Of a stretch of DNA of 64,000 nucleotides, positions 54,586 through 63,270 are shown one piece after another (position 1 is the first letter of the stretch; each line of letters begins with the position of its first letter). The stretch comes from Lachnospiraceae bacterium (lineage in GTDB: Bacteria > Bacillota > Clostridia > Lachnospirales > Lachnospiraceae): NCBI GenBank assembly GCA_022767285.1, contig JALENY010000025.1:1-64000 (forward strand), written 5' to 3'. The notes beneath the pieces were generated by a model, which saw nothing but the letters and a program-made list of their open reading frames with translations, made no database searches and was not told where the DNA came from. Both the position numbers and the translations under genes were made by a program.

Positions 54586-55577
54586 TGTTTTCCTCCTAAT
54601 AGTCTTTTCTGAATTCGGATGTCATTACCGATCAGTTTTATCATAGTATAATGACTGGTTATGCGGGAAAATATACGCTCCGAATAGGTGTCGCTGAATT
54701 GATCGAGAGACAGATTTGTGGAAATAATCGTAGATTTCTTCCGCATAATTCTTTCGTTAATGCACTGAAATAGTGCGGATGCCACGAAACTGTTTGTCAG
54801 TTCGGTTCCAAGGTCGTCGATAATGAGAAGATCACACTCCAGAATATCATTTTGCGTATCGGCGATGCCGGATTCTCTCCGGAATGTATTTTTGGCCAGC
54901 TTATCAAAAAGATCAAATGCGGAAAAATAGATCACACAGTGAGCCTGATCGATCAGTTCCTTTGCAATGCAGTGTGACAAAAAGGTTTTTCCCACGCCGG
55001 TGTTTCCGTACAGAAAAAGATTCTGGAATCGGCGGTCAAAGTTATTGATAAACTGTCTGGCCTTGGCTACCGCATCTTCAGCGGTCTCCCGGGCAGTCAG
55101 ACCCGTGGCTTCGTTCCTTATTGTATCAGAATAAAACGAAAAAGAAAAGGAATCGAAGTTCTCTTTTTTCAAAATTTCTTCAAGATTAGACTGTTTGTAC
55201 AATAAATCGACGGCAGCCTTCCGAAAACATTGGCATTTTTGTCCATCCACATATCCGGTATCCTGACAAGTCGGGCAGTCATACTGCATGGACAGATAAT
55301 CTTCCGGATATCCATTGGCCCAAAGCAGCTGTCGACGCTCCTGAGCGAGAGCTGCGATTTCCTGTTTGTAAGCAAAGCTGGCAGAGGTGCGGCTGTTACC
55401 CAGCCGACGCCGAATGGCCTGAAGACTGACGGCTGTGATTTCCCGCTCAATTTCCCGAAGACGGGGAATTTTCTGATAGACTTCCTGTTTATGTTCTTCC
55501 AGAATATGGCGATGCATCAGCTGTTTGCGGTTATATTCCCGCATGATTGTATCATATTGTGAATTCTGTAATGGCAT
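54582..55577 (-). CDS. Helicase loader ATPase, DnaI/DnaC-like
   Basis: 331 residues. The N-terminal part has a zinc-binding-type set CPTCQDTGYVDGQKCQCF (about 117-134), as in DnaI proteins. The AAA ATPase has Walker A LYGNTGVGKTFL (about 194), Walker B LLIIDDLGTE and an arginine-finger region SRITSHYT. It loads the replicative helicase with the DnaD-like protein encoded just upstream. Transcribed on the minus strand in the order dnaD-like, dnaI-like, prs, with an 11-base gap before and a four-base overlap after. Confidence 0.9.
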   Translation of the reverse strand: MPLQNSQYDTIMREYNRKQLMHRHILEEHKQEVYQKIPRLREIEREITAVSLQAIRRRLGNSRTSASFAYKQEIAALAQERRQLLWANGYPEDYLSMQYDCPTCQDTGYVDGQKCQCFRKAAVDLLYKQSNLEEILKKENFDSFSFSFYSDTIRNEATGLTARETAEDAVAKARQFINNFDRRFQNLFLYGNTGVGKTFLSHCIAKELIDQAHCVIYFSAFDLFDKLAKNTFRRESGIADTQNDILECDLLIIDDLGTELTNSFVASALFQCINERIMRKKSTIISTNLSLDQFSDTYSERIFSRITSHYTMIKLIGNDIRIQKRLLGGKQ

Positions 55578-55588
55578 TCTATTCTCCT

Positions 55589-56842
55589 TTACTGGTTCAG
55601 AAGCTGACTTTCGAGGGAGTCAAAATCATAGGCGCGCTGATTAAAATTGGAAAACTTAGTGGCAGCCGGTTTGGGATTCCGCCGTGTCTTCTTTTCTGCT
55701 TTTGCCTGTTCGTGTGCGGTATCCAGTTTCCGAACATCCTGAATCGTACGTGCTCCCGCATTTTTCCAGCTTTCGAGAATGCCGTTTACGTAGGACAGCT
55801 CCGGCTGCTTTGTAGTCAGAATCGTCCGGGTGCATGCCTCAACGATCAGCTCCATGGAAAAGTCATTCAGCCATCTTTTCATGGTGTTGATTTCCGCATC
55901 AATGGGTGAGCGGTTGCGGATGCCAAGAGCCTTAAAAATAGTGTAGTATTCTTTTTGATAGCCGGACGAAGTTTTTTTGGCGGCCTCTACCGTAGAGATA
56001 CCTTCGCTTTTCCAGTTCAGGGCAACTTTTTCAATATAGTTCATACTGCGGTGATTGTTGCCCACACAGTATTCAATCAAATATTCAATCAAATCGGTAG
56101 AGAAATTCAGTTCGTCATAAAAATAAAGAATTTTCCCTGTCTCCATGGGACTTAAGGTTTTGCCCAGGTATTGCTCCGCAATAAACAGAAGCTGGGCGAT
56201 ATCTTCATTTTCCTTTAATTGCCGGATTTTATCTGCTGTTAATGTGTTTTTCCGGCTGGATACCTGCTTTTCAGCGGCAGTCTGTGCAGAAGCTGGCCCG
56301 CTCTTAAGCGTTTCCGTAGGATCATGGAATCCTGCGGGTTCTGCATTGGAGAAGATTTTACCGGAAACAGCCATATCGGAGTCGACAGTGCCCGGGACCG
56401 CTGTGTTGAAATTGCCAGCGTTGGCTGACGCATCGCCGGAACATGCGGCATCTGTGACTTTATCCGCAGAATCTGTTTTGTCAGATCCTGTGTCGGCGGA
56501 AATCTCCGGTCTGTTGGCTTGCGGAACCGCTGTGCGGGAAACCATGTCTGCGGTAGGCTCCAGAAAAGAGATTTGTTTCAGCTTTCTGCTGCCGTCAAAA
56601 TCCAGAGCCAGAAGTCCTTCTTTTGCCCAGTACCGCAGTGCCCGCAGAACGTCTTTTTCCGTACAGTTCATAGAATCGGCGATGGTACTCAGACTGAATT
56701 CCGGTAACTGGGTCGCGCGCAGAAGATACAGATAGATCTTCACGAACTCTCCGTTTGCCTGAGACATATAGTTATCCAGAAAGTAATTTGGTATTATGGT
56801 AAACCCTGTAGGGTGACTGGTATGTAGGGTAATATTGCTCAT
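55589..56842 (-). CDS. DnaD-domain primosome protein
   Basis: 417 residues. The N-terminal winged helix (FTIIPNYFLDNYMSQANGEF, LSTIADSMNCTEKDVLRALRYW) resembles DnaD/DnaB of Bacillus. Then comes an Ala/Ser/Thr/Asp-rich linker of about 75 residues, then two DnaD C-terminal domains (LSPMETGKILYFYDELNFS, about 228; APIDAEINTMKRWLNDFS-like, about 320) ending in YVNGILESWK, the YxxxILxxW signature. It remodels the origin and recruits the DnaI-like loader. It is first in its operon; a cluster of DnaA boxes lies directly upstream. Confidence 0.88.
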   Translation of the reverse strand: MSNITLHTSHPTGFTIIPNYFLDNYMSQANGEFVKIYLYLLRATQLPEFSLSTIADSMNCTEKDVLRALRYWAKEGLLALDFDGSRKLKQISFLEPTADMVSRTAVPQANRPEISADTGSDKTDSADKVTDAACSGDASANAGNFNTAVPGTVDSDMAVSGKIFSNAEPAGFHDPTETLKSGPASAQTAAEKQVSSRKNTLTADKIRQLKENEDIAQLLFIAEQYLGKTLSPMETGKILYFYDELNFSTDLIEYLIEYCVGNNHRSMNYIEKVALNWKSEGISTVEAAKKTSSGYQKEYYTIFKALGIRNRSPIDAEINTMKRWLNDFSMELIVEACTRTILTTKQPELSYVNGILESWKNAGARTIQDVRKLDTAHEQAKAEKKTRRNPKPAATKFSNFNQRAYDFDSLESQLLNQ

Positions 56843-56918
56843 TTTTTCACCTGCTTTTCATTCTGCAAGGATTATAACACAGTAATTTGGGAATGAAAAT
56901 AGGCAGTTTGCGCGGGGA

Positions 56919-57183
56919 AATCCACAGAAAAACCGAGGAAAACACTGTGGATAGTGTGAATATTGTGGATAACTTTTGGGCATGTGGATTATGCGAAACT
57001 GAGAATGTCGAATATATGCGGTTTCTGCAAGGAATCGTCGGAAAATCTTGTCGGATTATGTAAACAAAGATATGCACAAAAAAATCCACAGGTCGGTACA
57101 CACGAAAATGTGAATAAACCTGTGGATAATGTGGATAAGTGCCGCAGCACGGCATAAAATCAATATTTCACGGGTGTTGATAA
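56919..57183. promoter_or_regulatory. DnaA-box cluster
   Basis: Exact TGTGGATAA (TTATCCACA) boxes are at 56964-56972, 57121-57129 and 57130-57138, the last two in tandem. TGTGAATAA at 57109-57117 is also of the TTATNCACA class. Near matches lie at 56946, 56983 and 57175 in the same direction, and at 56919, 57070 and 57082 in the other. This makes about ten boxes in 265 bases, between murC and the dnaD-like operon. Confidence 0.8.
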
Positions 57184-57192
57184 CTTTTTTCG

Positions 57193-58572
57193 TTATTTCC
57201 CCAAAAGTTCCTCTCCGATATTTACCACATCTCCTGCTCCCATAGTGATCAGCAGATCACCCGGAACGCAGTTTTCCAGTAAATAATCCTCAATTTCACT
57301 GAAAGACGGAAGATAACATACCTCTGTCCCCTTTGCTTCGACCTCTTTGCGCAGGTCATCAGAGCTGATTCCCAGTTCATTTTTTTCGCGGGCGGCATAG
57401 ATGTCTGCAAGAACCACCCGGTCTGCCAGCGTCAGCGCTTCGGCGAACTCCGAAAGCAGCGCTTTGGTACGGGTGTAAGTGTGGGGCTGGAATACGCACC
57501 AGAGTGTCTTGTGTGGGTAATTTTTTGCCGCAGTCAGCGTTGCCCTGATCTCTGTTGGATGGTGGGCATAGTCATCGATGATGGTCACGCCGCCGACTTT
57601 TCCTTTGTACTGGAAACGGCGATCGGTTCCGGTGAAGTTTTCAAGGCCCTTTTTAAGAACATCGACGGGAATCTGCAGAACACAGCCCAGTGCAATGGTG
57701 GCGAGGGCATTTGAAATATTGTGTGCGCCCGGTACATGCAGGGAGAAACGGCCAAGCAGTTCGCCGCTGCGTATGCAGTCGAAAGAGCCGTAACCGGATT
57801 CATCATAGGTAATATTGGCTGCGGTAAAGTCAGCAGAATCTTGCATGGAATATGTGATCACCTGACAATCCAGATCTTTTATAATTTCGTCATATTTTGG
57901 TGTATCGGCATTGATGATCAGAGTTCCGTCGGAAGGGAGCAGTTTCGCAAATTGGCGGAAGGAATTGCGGATATCGTCAATGTCTTTGAAAAAGTCCAGA
58001 TGATCTGCATCTACATTTAAGATAATGCTGATCTTCGGGAAAAAGCTCAAGAAGCTGTTGGTGTATTCGCAGGCCTCCGTGATAAAATTTTCGGACTTGC
58101 CAACACGAATATTGCCGCCGATGGCGGGGAGAATACCGCCCACTGAAATGGTGGGATCCATGTCGGCCTGGAGCAGTATATGAGATGCCATGGAAGTGGT
58201 CGTGGTTTTTCCGTGTGTTCCGGAGACGGCGATTGGAGTTCTGTAATTGCGCATGATCTGTCCCAGAAGCTCAGCTCGGGTGAGCATGGGAATCTGTTTG
58301 GCTGCCGCATGGGCATATTCCGGGTTATCCGGGTGGATGGCAGCTGTATATACGATCAGATCGACGGAATCGCCGATATTCTCTGCCCGCTGCCCGATAT
58401 ATACTTTAGCTCCGAGACTTTCCAGGTGACGGGTCAGCTCGCTTTCTTTTGCATCAGAACCGGAAATCATAAAATCTTCTTTTAAAAGAATTTCAGCCAG
58501 ACCGCTCATGCTGATACCGCCAATCCCGATAAAGTGGACGTGAATCGGTTTATGAAAATCAATGGTATACAT
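57193..58572 (-). CDS. murC: UDP-N-acetylmuramate-L-alanine ligase
   Basis: 459 residues. It adds L-alanine to UDP-MurNAc in cell-wall precursor synthesis. Seen: HFIGIGGISMSGLAEIL at the start, ISGSD, the ATP loop VSGTHGKTTTTSM (about 110-122), ACEYTNSFL, LNVDADHLDFF, GAHNISNALA and DDYAHHPTEIRAT. The frame is open far upstream to 58800, but the ATG at 58572 gives the family's N-terminus and has GAAAGAAGGTAC before it. It is transcribed toward the DnaA-box cluster; its own promoter lies in the gap to glgC. Confidence 0.96.
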   Translation of the reverse strand: MYTIDFHKPIHVHFIGIGGISMSGLAEILLKEDFMISGSDAKESELTRHLESLGAKVYIGQRAENIGDSVDLIVYTAAIHPDNPEYAHAAAKQIPMLTRAELLGQIMRNYRTPIAVSGTHGKTTTTSMASHILLQADMDPTISVGGILPAIGGNIRVGKSENFITEACEYTNSFLSFFPKISIILNVDADHLDFFKDIDDIRNSFRQFAKLLPSDGTLIINADTPKYDEIIKDLDCQVITYSMQDSADFTAANITYDESGYGSFDCIRSGELLGRFSLHVPGAHNISNALATIALGCVLQIPVDVLKKGLENFTGTDRRFQYKGKVGGVTIIDDYAHHPTEIRATLTAAKNYPHKTLWCVFQPHTYTRTKALLSEFAEALTLADRVVLADIYAAREKNELGISSDDLRKEVEAKGTEVCYLPSFSEIEDYLLENCVPGDLLITMGAGDVVNIGEELLGK

Positions 58573-58818
58573 GAATATGTACCTTCTTTCCTGAATGATT
58601 TGATCTTTTCCAATTATACCCTGATTCGTAAAAAATGAAAAGTATTTCTTCGTTTTTACCCGGGAATTTCCGTGTTTGCAAAAAAATGGTATCAGAAAAA
58701 GGAAAAAACAGTTGCTTTTTGCAGAATCAACTGACAAAAACTGGGAAAATGTCATAAAAGGATTTGCTGTAACGGGGATTAATTTGTAAAAATTGTTCAC
58801 TTAAGTCCTTATGTATGT

Positions 58819-58824
58819 TATAAT
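58819..58824 (+). promoter_or_regulatory. -10 element of the glgC promoter
   Basis: TATAAT about 35 bases before glgC in an A/T-rich gap. The -35 box is weak (TTCACT at 58796 with 17 bases spacing). The gap from 58573 has no gene. Confidence 0.5.
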
Positions 58825-58859
58825 AATACAATAATAGAAAGGAAGCTGAGGTGAATGCA

Positions 58860-60140
58860 ATGATTAAAAAGGAAATGATTGCCATGCTTTTAGCAGGTGG
58901 TCAGGGCAGCCGGTTAGGAGTCTTAACCGAGAAGGTAGCAAAGCCAGCGGTAGCCTTTGGTGGGAAATATCGTATTATTGATTTTCCGCTCAGTAACTGC
59001 ATCAATTCCGGAATCGACACGGTGGGGGTACTGACTCAGTATCAGCCATTGCGTTTAAATACACATATAGGTATTGGCATTCCGTGGGATCTGGACCGTA
59101 ATGTAGGAGGTGTCACAATACTTCCGCCCTATGAAAAAACCAGTAATACAGACTGGTATACCGGTACAGCAAATGCAATTTATCAGAATATGGAATACAT
59201 GGAACAGTATAATCCGGATTATGTTCTGATTTTATCCGGTGATCATATCTACAAGATGGATTATGAAGTGATGCTGAACTATCACAAGGTGAACAAAGCA
59301 GATGTGACGATAGCAGTTATGCCGGTACCCATGGAGGAGGCCAGCCGGTTCGGCATCATGGTGACGGATGATGCAGGGCGTATTACGGATTTCCAGGAAA
59401 AACCGGAACATCCGGTGAGCAATCTGGCATCAATGGGAATTTATATTTTCAGTTGGCCGGTACTGAGGGATGCGCTGATCGCATTAAGAAATCAGAGCAA
59501 CTGCGATTTTGGCAAGCATATTATTCCTTACTGCCAGAATAAAGGCCAGCGTCTGTTTGCATATGAGTTTAATGGTTACTGGAAGGATGTCGGAACGCTT
59601 GGTTCTTATTGGGAAGCCAATATGGAACTGATCGATGTGATTCCTGAATTTAACCTTTATGAAGAATTCTGGAAAATATATACAAAAGGTGATATTATCC
59701 CGCCGGATTATATTGCAGATACGGCGGTTATTGACCGATGTATCATCGGAGAAGGTTCCGAGATCTACGGCGAAGTACATAATTCCGTGATCGGAGCGGA
59801 TGTACGCATAGAAGAAGGCGCGGTGGTTCGCGATTCCATTCTTATGCGGCATACTTATATAGGTAAGAATACAGTTGTTGATAAGGCAATCCTTGCGGAA
59901 GACGTAACCATCGGGGACGAATGCGTGATCGGAACCGGCGAGGAAGCAGAAAATGTATACAAACCGCAAGTATATGGCTTTGGTCTTGCTACAATCGGAG
60001 AAAAGAGTGTGGTGCCGAGCCATGTTACCGTGGGAAGAAATACCGCGATTATCGGCGAGACTGTGCCTGAGGATTATCCGGGCGGAGCTCTTCCAAGCGG
60101 CGGCGTGATCATTAAGGAAAAGGCAGGTGAAGAGGCATGA
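58860..60140 (+). CDS. glgC: Glucose-1-phosphate adenylyltransferase, catalytic subunit
   Basis: 426 residues. It makes ADP-glucose, the first step of glycogen synthesis. The pyrophosphorylase signature [36 protein letters not shown], the catalytic [18 protein letters not shown] with the substrate lysine, and [11 protein letters not shown] are all intact. A left-handed beta-helix follows (about 290 on). ATG at 58860 is chosen for GAGG eight bases upstream; GTG at 58851 is an alternative. glgD overlaps by four bases. Confidence 0.95.
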   Translation: MIKKEMIAMLLAGGQGSRLGVLTEKVAKPAVAFGGKYRIIDFPLSNCINSGIDTVGVLTQYQPLRLNTHIGIGIPWDLDRNVGGVTILPPYEKTSNTDWYTGTANAIYQNMEYMEQYNPDYVLILSGDHIYKMDYEVMLNYHKVNKADVTIAVMPVPMEEASRFGIMVTDDAGRITDFQEKPEHPVSNLASMGIYIFSWPVLRDALIALRNQSNCDFGKHIIPYCQNKGQRLFAYEFNGYWKDVGTLGSYWEANMELIDVIPEFNLYEEFWKIYTKGDIIPPDYIADTAVIDRCIIGEGSEIYGEVHNSVIGADVRIEEGAVVRDSILMRHTYIGKNTVVDKAILAEDVTIGDECVIGTGEEAENVYKPQVYGFGLATIGEKSVVPSHVTVGRNTAIIGETVPEDYPGGALPSGGVIIKEKAGEEA

Positions 60141-61252
60141 GAGCACTTGGTATCATTTTAGCCGGCGGTAATAACTATATGATGAAAGAACTGTCCCGAA
60201 AAAGGGCAATATCGGCAATGCCGGTGGCGGGAAGTTACCGTGCCATTGACTTTGCGCTGAGCAGTATGACCAATTCCCATATTCAGACCGTTGCGGTTCT
60301 GACGCAGTATAATTCTCGTTCCCTGAATGAACACCTGAGTTCTTCAAAATGGTGGGATTTCGGAAGAAAACAGGGTGGCATGTATGTTTTCCCGCCTACT
60401 ATCACACCGGACAACAGTTTCTGGTATCGCGGCACAGCTGATGCGATTTATCAGAATCTCCAATTCCTGAAACAGAGGCATGAGCCCTATGTGGTGATTG
60501 CATCCGGTGATGGTGTTTATAAAATGGACTTTAACAAAGTGCTTGAGTATCACATTGCCAAGCGGGCTGACGTTACCATCGTCTGCACGGAGAGCCGCGA
60601 GGCTGATCTCAGCCGTTTCGGTGTGCTGAAGATGAATGAGGACGGGCGCATTGAGGAATTTGAAGAGAAGCCCATGGTTTCCTCCTCCAATCTGATCTCC
60701 ACCGGTATTTATGTGATCCGCAGACGCCAGCTGATCGAGATGATCGAAAAGAGCGGAGAAGAAGACCGCTATGATTTTGTAAAAGATATTCTGATCCGGT
60801 ACAAGAATCTGAAGCGGATATACGGATATCGTATGGATACATATTGGAGCAATATTTCTACGGTTGAGTCCTATTACAAGACAAATATGGACTTTTTAAA
60901 ACCGGAAGTCCGTGACTATTTCTTCCGGCAGTATCCGAGTATTTATTCGAAGATCGATGATCTTCCGCCTGCAAAATATAATCCGGGTACCAACATAAAG
61001 AACAGTTTGATCTCCAGCGGCTGTATTATCAACGGACAGGTTGAAAATTCGGTCCTGTTCAAAAAAGTATTTGTCGGAAATAACTGTGTGATCAAAAATT
61101 CAGTCATTCTTAATGATGTGTATATCGGAGATAACACTCATATTGAGAATTGCGTTGTTGAAAGCCGCGACACCATTCGTGCAAACTCTTATCTTTGCGG
61201 CGAAGACGGAATTAAAATCGTAATCGAGGAAAATAACCGATACGTGATCTGA
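60137..61252 (+). CDS. glgD: Glucose-1-phosphate adenylyltransferase, GlgD subunit
   Basis: 371 residues. A paralogue of GlgC in which the nucleotide loop is altered ([15 protein letters not shown] in place of [11 protein letters not shown]), although [10 protein letters not shown] and [10 protein letters not shown] remain. In Gram-positive bacteria GlgD is a regulatory or weakly active partner that raises GlgC activity in a mixed tetramer. The C-terminal beta-helix is shorter. Its ATG overlaps the glgC stop, ensuring equal synthesis. No glycogen synthase or branching enzyme follows, so the rest of the pathway lies elsewhere. Confidence 0.93.
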   Translation: MRALGIILAGGNNYMMKELSRKRAISAMPVAGSYRAIDFALSSMTNSHIQTVAVLTQYNSRSLNEHLSSSKWWDFGRKQGGMYVFPPTITPDNSFWYRGTADAIYQNLQFLKQRHEPYVVIASGDGVYKMDFNKVLEYHIAKRADVTIVCTESREADLSRFGVLKMNEDGRIEEFEEKPMVSSSNLISTGIYVIRRRQLIEMIEKSGEEDRYDFVKDILIRYKNLKRIYGYRMDTYWSNISTVESYYKTNMDFLKPEVRDYFFRQYPSIYSKIDDLPPAKYNPGTNIKNSLISSGCIINGQVENSVLFKKVFVGNNCVIKNSVILNDVYIGDNTHIENCVVESRDTIRANSYLCGEDGIKIVIEENNRYVI

Positions 61253-61255
61253 TTT

Positions 61256-61292
61256 ACTATAAAATGGCACTGCCAGGCTATTTTATATAGAA
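61256..61292 (+). terminator. Possible terminator after glgD
   Basis: CTATAAAATGGC and GGCTATTTTATATAG form an imperfect A/T-rich stem. There is no clear T run, so the call is weak. Confidence 0.35.
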
Positions 61293-61390
61293 ATCCGGTA
61301 CTTCCGGATGAAGCCCAGAGGGCAAATCATACCGCGTACCCGTCAGGGAACGCAAATATAATATTAGATCTGTGAGAAAGGGGACTCAAT

Positions 61391-61681
61391 ATGAACATTA
61401 CCGATGTAAGAGTAAGGAAGGTGGCAAAAGAAGGAAAAATGAAAGCGGTTGTATCAATTACAATTGATGATGAATTTGTAGTTCATGACATCAAAGTAAT
61501 TGAAGGCGAGAAAGGTCTTTTTATTGCCATGCCGAGCAGAAAGGCAACGGATGGAGAATATCGTGATATTGCACATCCGATCAACTCTGAAACCAGAGAA
61601 TGCATTCAGAGCATCATTCTGAACAAATACGAGGAAGTAATTGCGCAGGAAGAGGCAGAGCTGGACTTGGCGGCAGAATAG
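61391..61681 (+). CDS. spoVG: SpoVG family regulator
   Basis: 96 residues: [40 protein letters not shown] and [12 protein letters not shown] are the standard SpoVG blocks. SpoVG is a small nucleic-acid-binding protein that affects sporulation, division and envelope genes in Firmicutes. The C-terminal Glu/Ala tail is typical of clostridia. GAAAGGGGAC precedes the ATG. It is monocistronic, with a terminator 25 bases after. Confidence 0.96.
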   Translation: MNITDVRVRKVAKEGKMKAVVSITIDDEFVVHDIKVIEGEKGLFIAMPSRKATDGEYRDIAHPINSETRECIQSIILNKYEEVIAQEEAELDLAAE

Positions 61682-61703
61682 TCTGCATCCATTCACAAAA
61701 GAC

Positions 61704-61742
61704 AGGGCGTTTGTGACGAAAGTGTTGCAAACGTCCTTTTTA
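61704..61742 (+). terminator. Terminator after spoVG
   Basis: AGGGCGTTTGTGAC pairs with GTTGCAAACGTCCT around a short loop, followed by TTTTT. Confidence 0.8.
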
Positions 61743-61846
61743 TTGCCGGTTATTCTGAAAAACTGCCAGAAGCAGATTCTTTTTACATGTTCTTTTTAAA
61801 TTTTTTTCATGGGAAAAGCACAATATCTTGTGGAATAATATGGAAA

Positions 61847-61873
61847 TGTTACTATATGTTACATAAATGTTAC
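61847..61873 (+). promoter_or_regulatory. WalR-type boxes before the 3D-domain gene
   Basis: TGTTAC occurs three times: 61847-61852, 61857-61862 and 61868-61873. The last two are five bases apart, exactly TGTWAH-N5-TGTWAH, the WalR (YycF) box. They end 18 bases before a TTTATT/TATACT promoter (61891-61919). Confidence 0.6.
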
Positions 61874-61950
61874 AAAAATTAAAAAAGTGCTTTATTTTCT
61901 TAACAATATATGTTATACTATGAGAGGATTTAAGAAAGAGGAGACTTGTT

Positions 61951-63156
61951 ATGTGTAAAAAAGTAATGTGTGTTCTGCTTACGATTGTGATGAGTCTTTC
62001 TGTAGTACTGAATGTTTCGGCAAGTACGCAGGAAAAAATTACAGATGTACAGGCCGAGCAGGATGCTGCAGAATCGGATCTTGCAGATACTCAGAACAAG
62101 ATTACTGATTTGGAATCAAAAAAGTCTGAACTTGAAGATTATCTGAATAATCTGAATGTTCAGTTGACGGAACTTTCCGAGAGTCTGGAAAAGCTTCAGC
62201 AGCAGGTCAGCGATAAAGAGGTAGAACTGGAGATGCTGCAGGCAGCACTTGGACGTGCGAAAGAACAGGAGGCAAAACAGTACAAGGATATGAAGGTTCG
62301 TATCCGCTATATGTATGAGAATGCGAACACAAGCCTTCTTACCACGCTTTTGCAGTCAAAGAGTGTCACGGAATTTCTGAATCGGGCTGAAACAATTTCG
62401 CAGTTAACAGAATACGACAGAGAACAATTGAATACATACAAAGAAACAAAAGAAAGCATTGAAGAACAGGAACAGCAGATCAGCGAAGAAAAAACTGAGT
62501 TGGAAGAACTGAAAGAAGAAAGCGAACAGAAGCAGGCAGAGCTTGCCGAAGTTGCCAGAACAACCGATGAAAAAATCAGTGAGTATACTTCCCTGATCAG
62601 TAAAGAAGAACTGAATGCTTCGAATCTTCAGGATAAAATTGCCGCACAGCAGGTACAGCTGGAAAAACTGATCGCCCAGGCAGAGGCTGAGCGCAAAGCC
62701 GCAGAGGAAAAGGCCGCAGCGGAAGCGGAGGCAAAACGGCTGGCAGAACAAAAAGCAGCAGAAGAAGCGGAAGCAGCGAAGCAAAAAGAAAGTTCTTCAA
62801 ATGGGACAAGCGGTTCATCAGGCGGAGGCTCTGTAGGGGAGAGCGTAAGCGATTCTTCCAGCAACAGCAGTGCAGGAAAATACCTTGGCAAATTCAAGCT
62901 AACTGCATACTGCGCGTGCTCAAAATGTTGCGGTCAATGGTCAAATGGGATTACGGCCAGCGGTACAACTGCGACTCCGGGAAGAACGGTTGCGATGGCA
63001 GGCGTACCGTTTGGAACAAAATTGCTGATTAATGGTAATATCTATGTAGTTGAGGACAGAGGAACTCCGTACGGACATGTGGATATATTTTTTAACAACC
63101 ATAGTGCGGCTATTAAATTCGGTCTTCAGTATGCAGATGTTTATCAGCTGAACTAA
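61951..63156 (+). CDS. Secreted coiled-coil plus 3D-domain cell-wall protein
   Basis: 401 residues. The signal peptide ends near NVSASTQ. A long coiled coil (about 28-275) resembles the PcsB/CwlO N-terminal region that docks on FtsEX (MKVRIRYMYENANTSLLTTLLQSKS is typical), followed by a Ser/Gly-rich linker and a C-terminal 3D domain: KLTAYCACSKCCGQWSNG, ASGTTATPGRTVA, and VEDRGTPYGHVDIFF with the aspartates that name the domain. The 3D fold is related to MltA-type lytic transglycosylases, so the protein likely cuts glycan strands during growth. Upstream WalR-type boxes fit a wall-stress regulon. Confidence 0.88.
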   Translation: MCKKVMCVLLTIVMSLSVVLNVSASTQEKITDVQAEQDAAESDLADTQNKITDLESKKSELEDYLNNLNVQLTELSESLEKLQQQVSDKEVELEMLQAALGRAKEQEAKQYKDMKVRIRYMYENANTSLLTTLLQSKSVTEFLNRAETISQLTEYDREQLNTYKETKESIEEQEQQISEEKTELEELKEESEQKQAELAEVARTTDEKISEYTSLISKEELNASNLQDKIAAQQVQLEKLIAQAEAERKAAEEKAAAEAEAKRLAEQKAAEEAEAAKQKESSSNGTSGSSGGGSVGESVSDSSSNSSAGKYLGKFKLTAYCACSKCCGQWSNGITASGTTATPGRTVAMAGVPFGTKLLINGNIYVVEDRGTPYGHVDIFFNNHSAAIKFGLQYADVYQLN

Positions 63157-63164
63157 AGCACAAA

Positions 63165-63203
63165 AGAGGGGATGAAGAGCAGGTTCATCCCCTTGTTTTT
63201 CTT
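63165..63203 (+). terminator. Terminator after the 3D-domain gene
   Basis: AGAGGGGATGAA pairs with TTCATCCCCTTG-type arm around GAGCAGG, followed by TTTTT. Confidence 0.8.
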
Positions 63204-63270
63204 TAAAAGGGGTTATTTTACCGCGGGCTATTTCCGCAACAAAATCCAGTGAAAGAGAGATGTGTAGACG

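Noticed and set aside
56919-57183. The DnaA-box region as the chromosomal origin oriC
   Set aside because: dnaA, dnaN, recF, rpmH and similar origin neighbours are absent, and neighbouring genes (murC, dnaD-like, prs) are not origin markers; kept only as a DnaA-box cluster.
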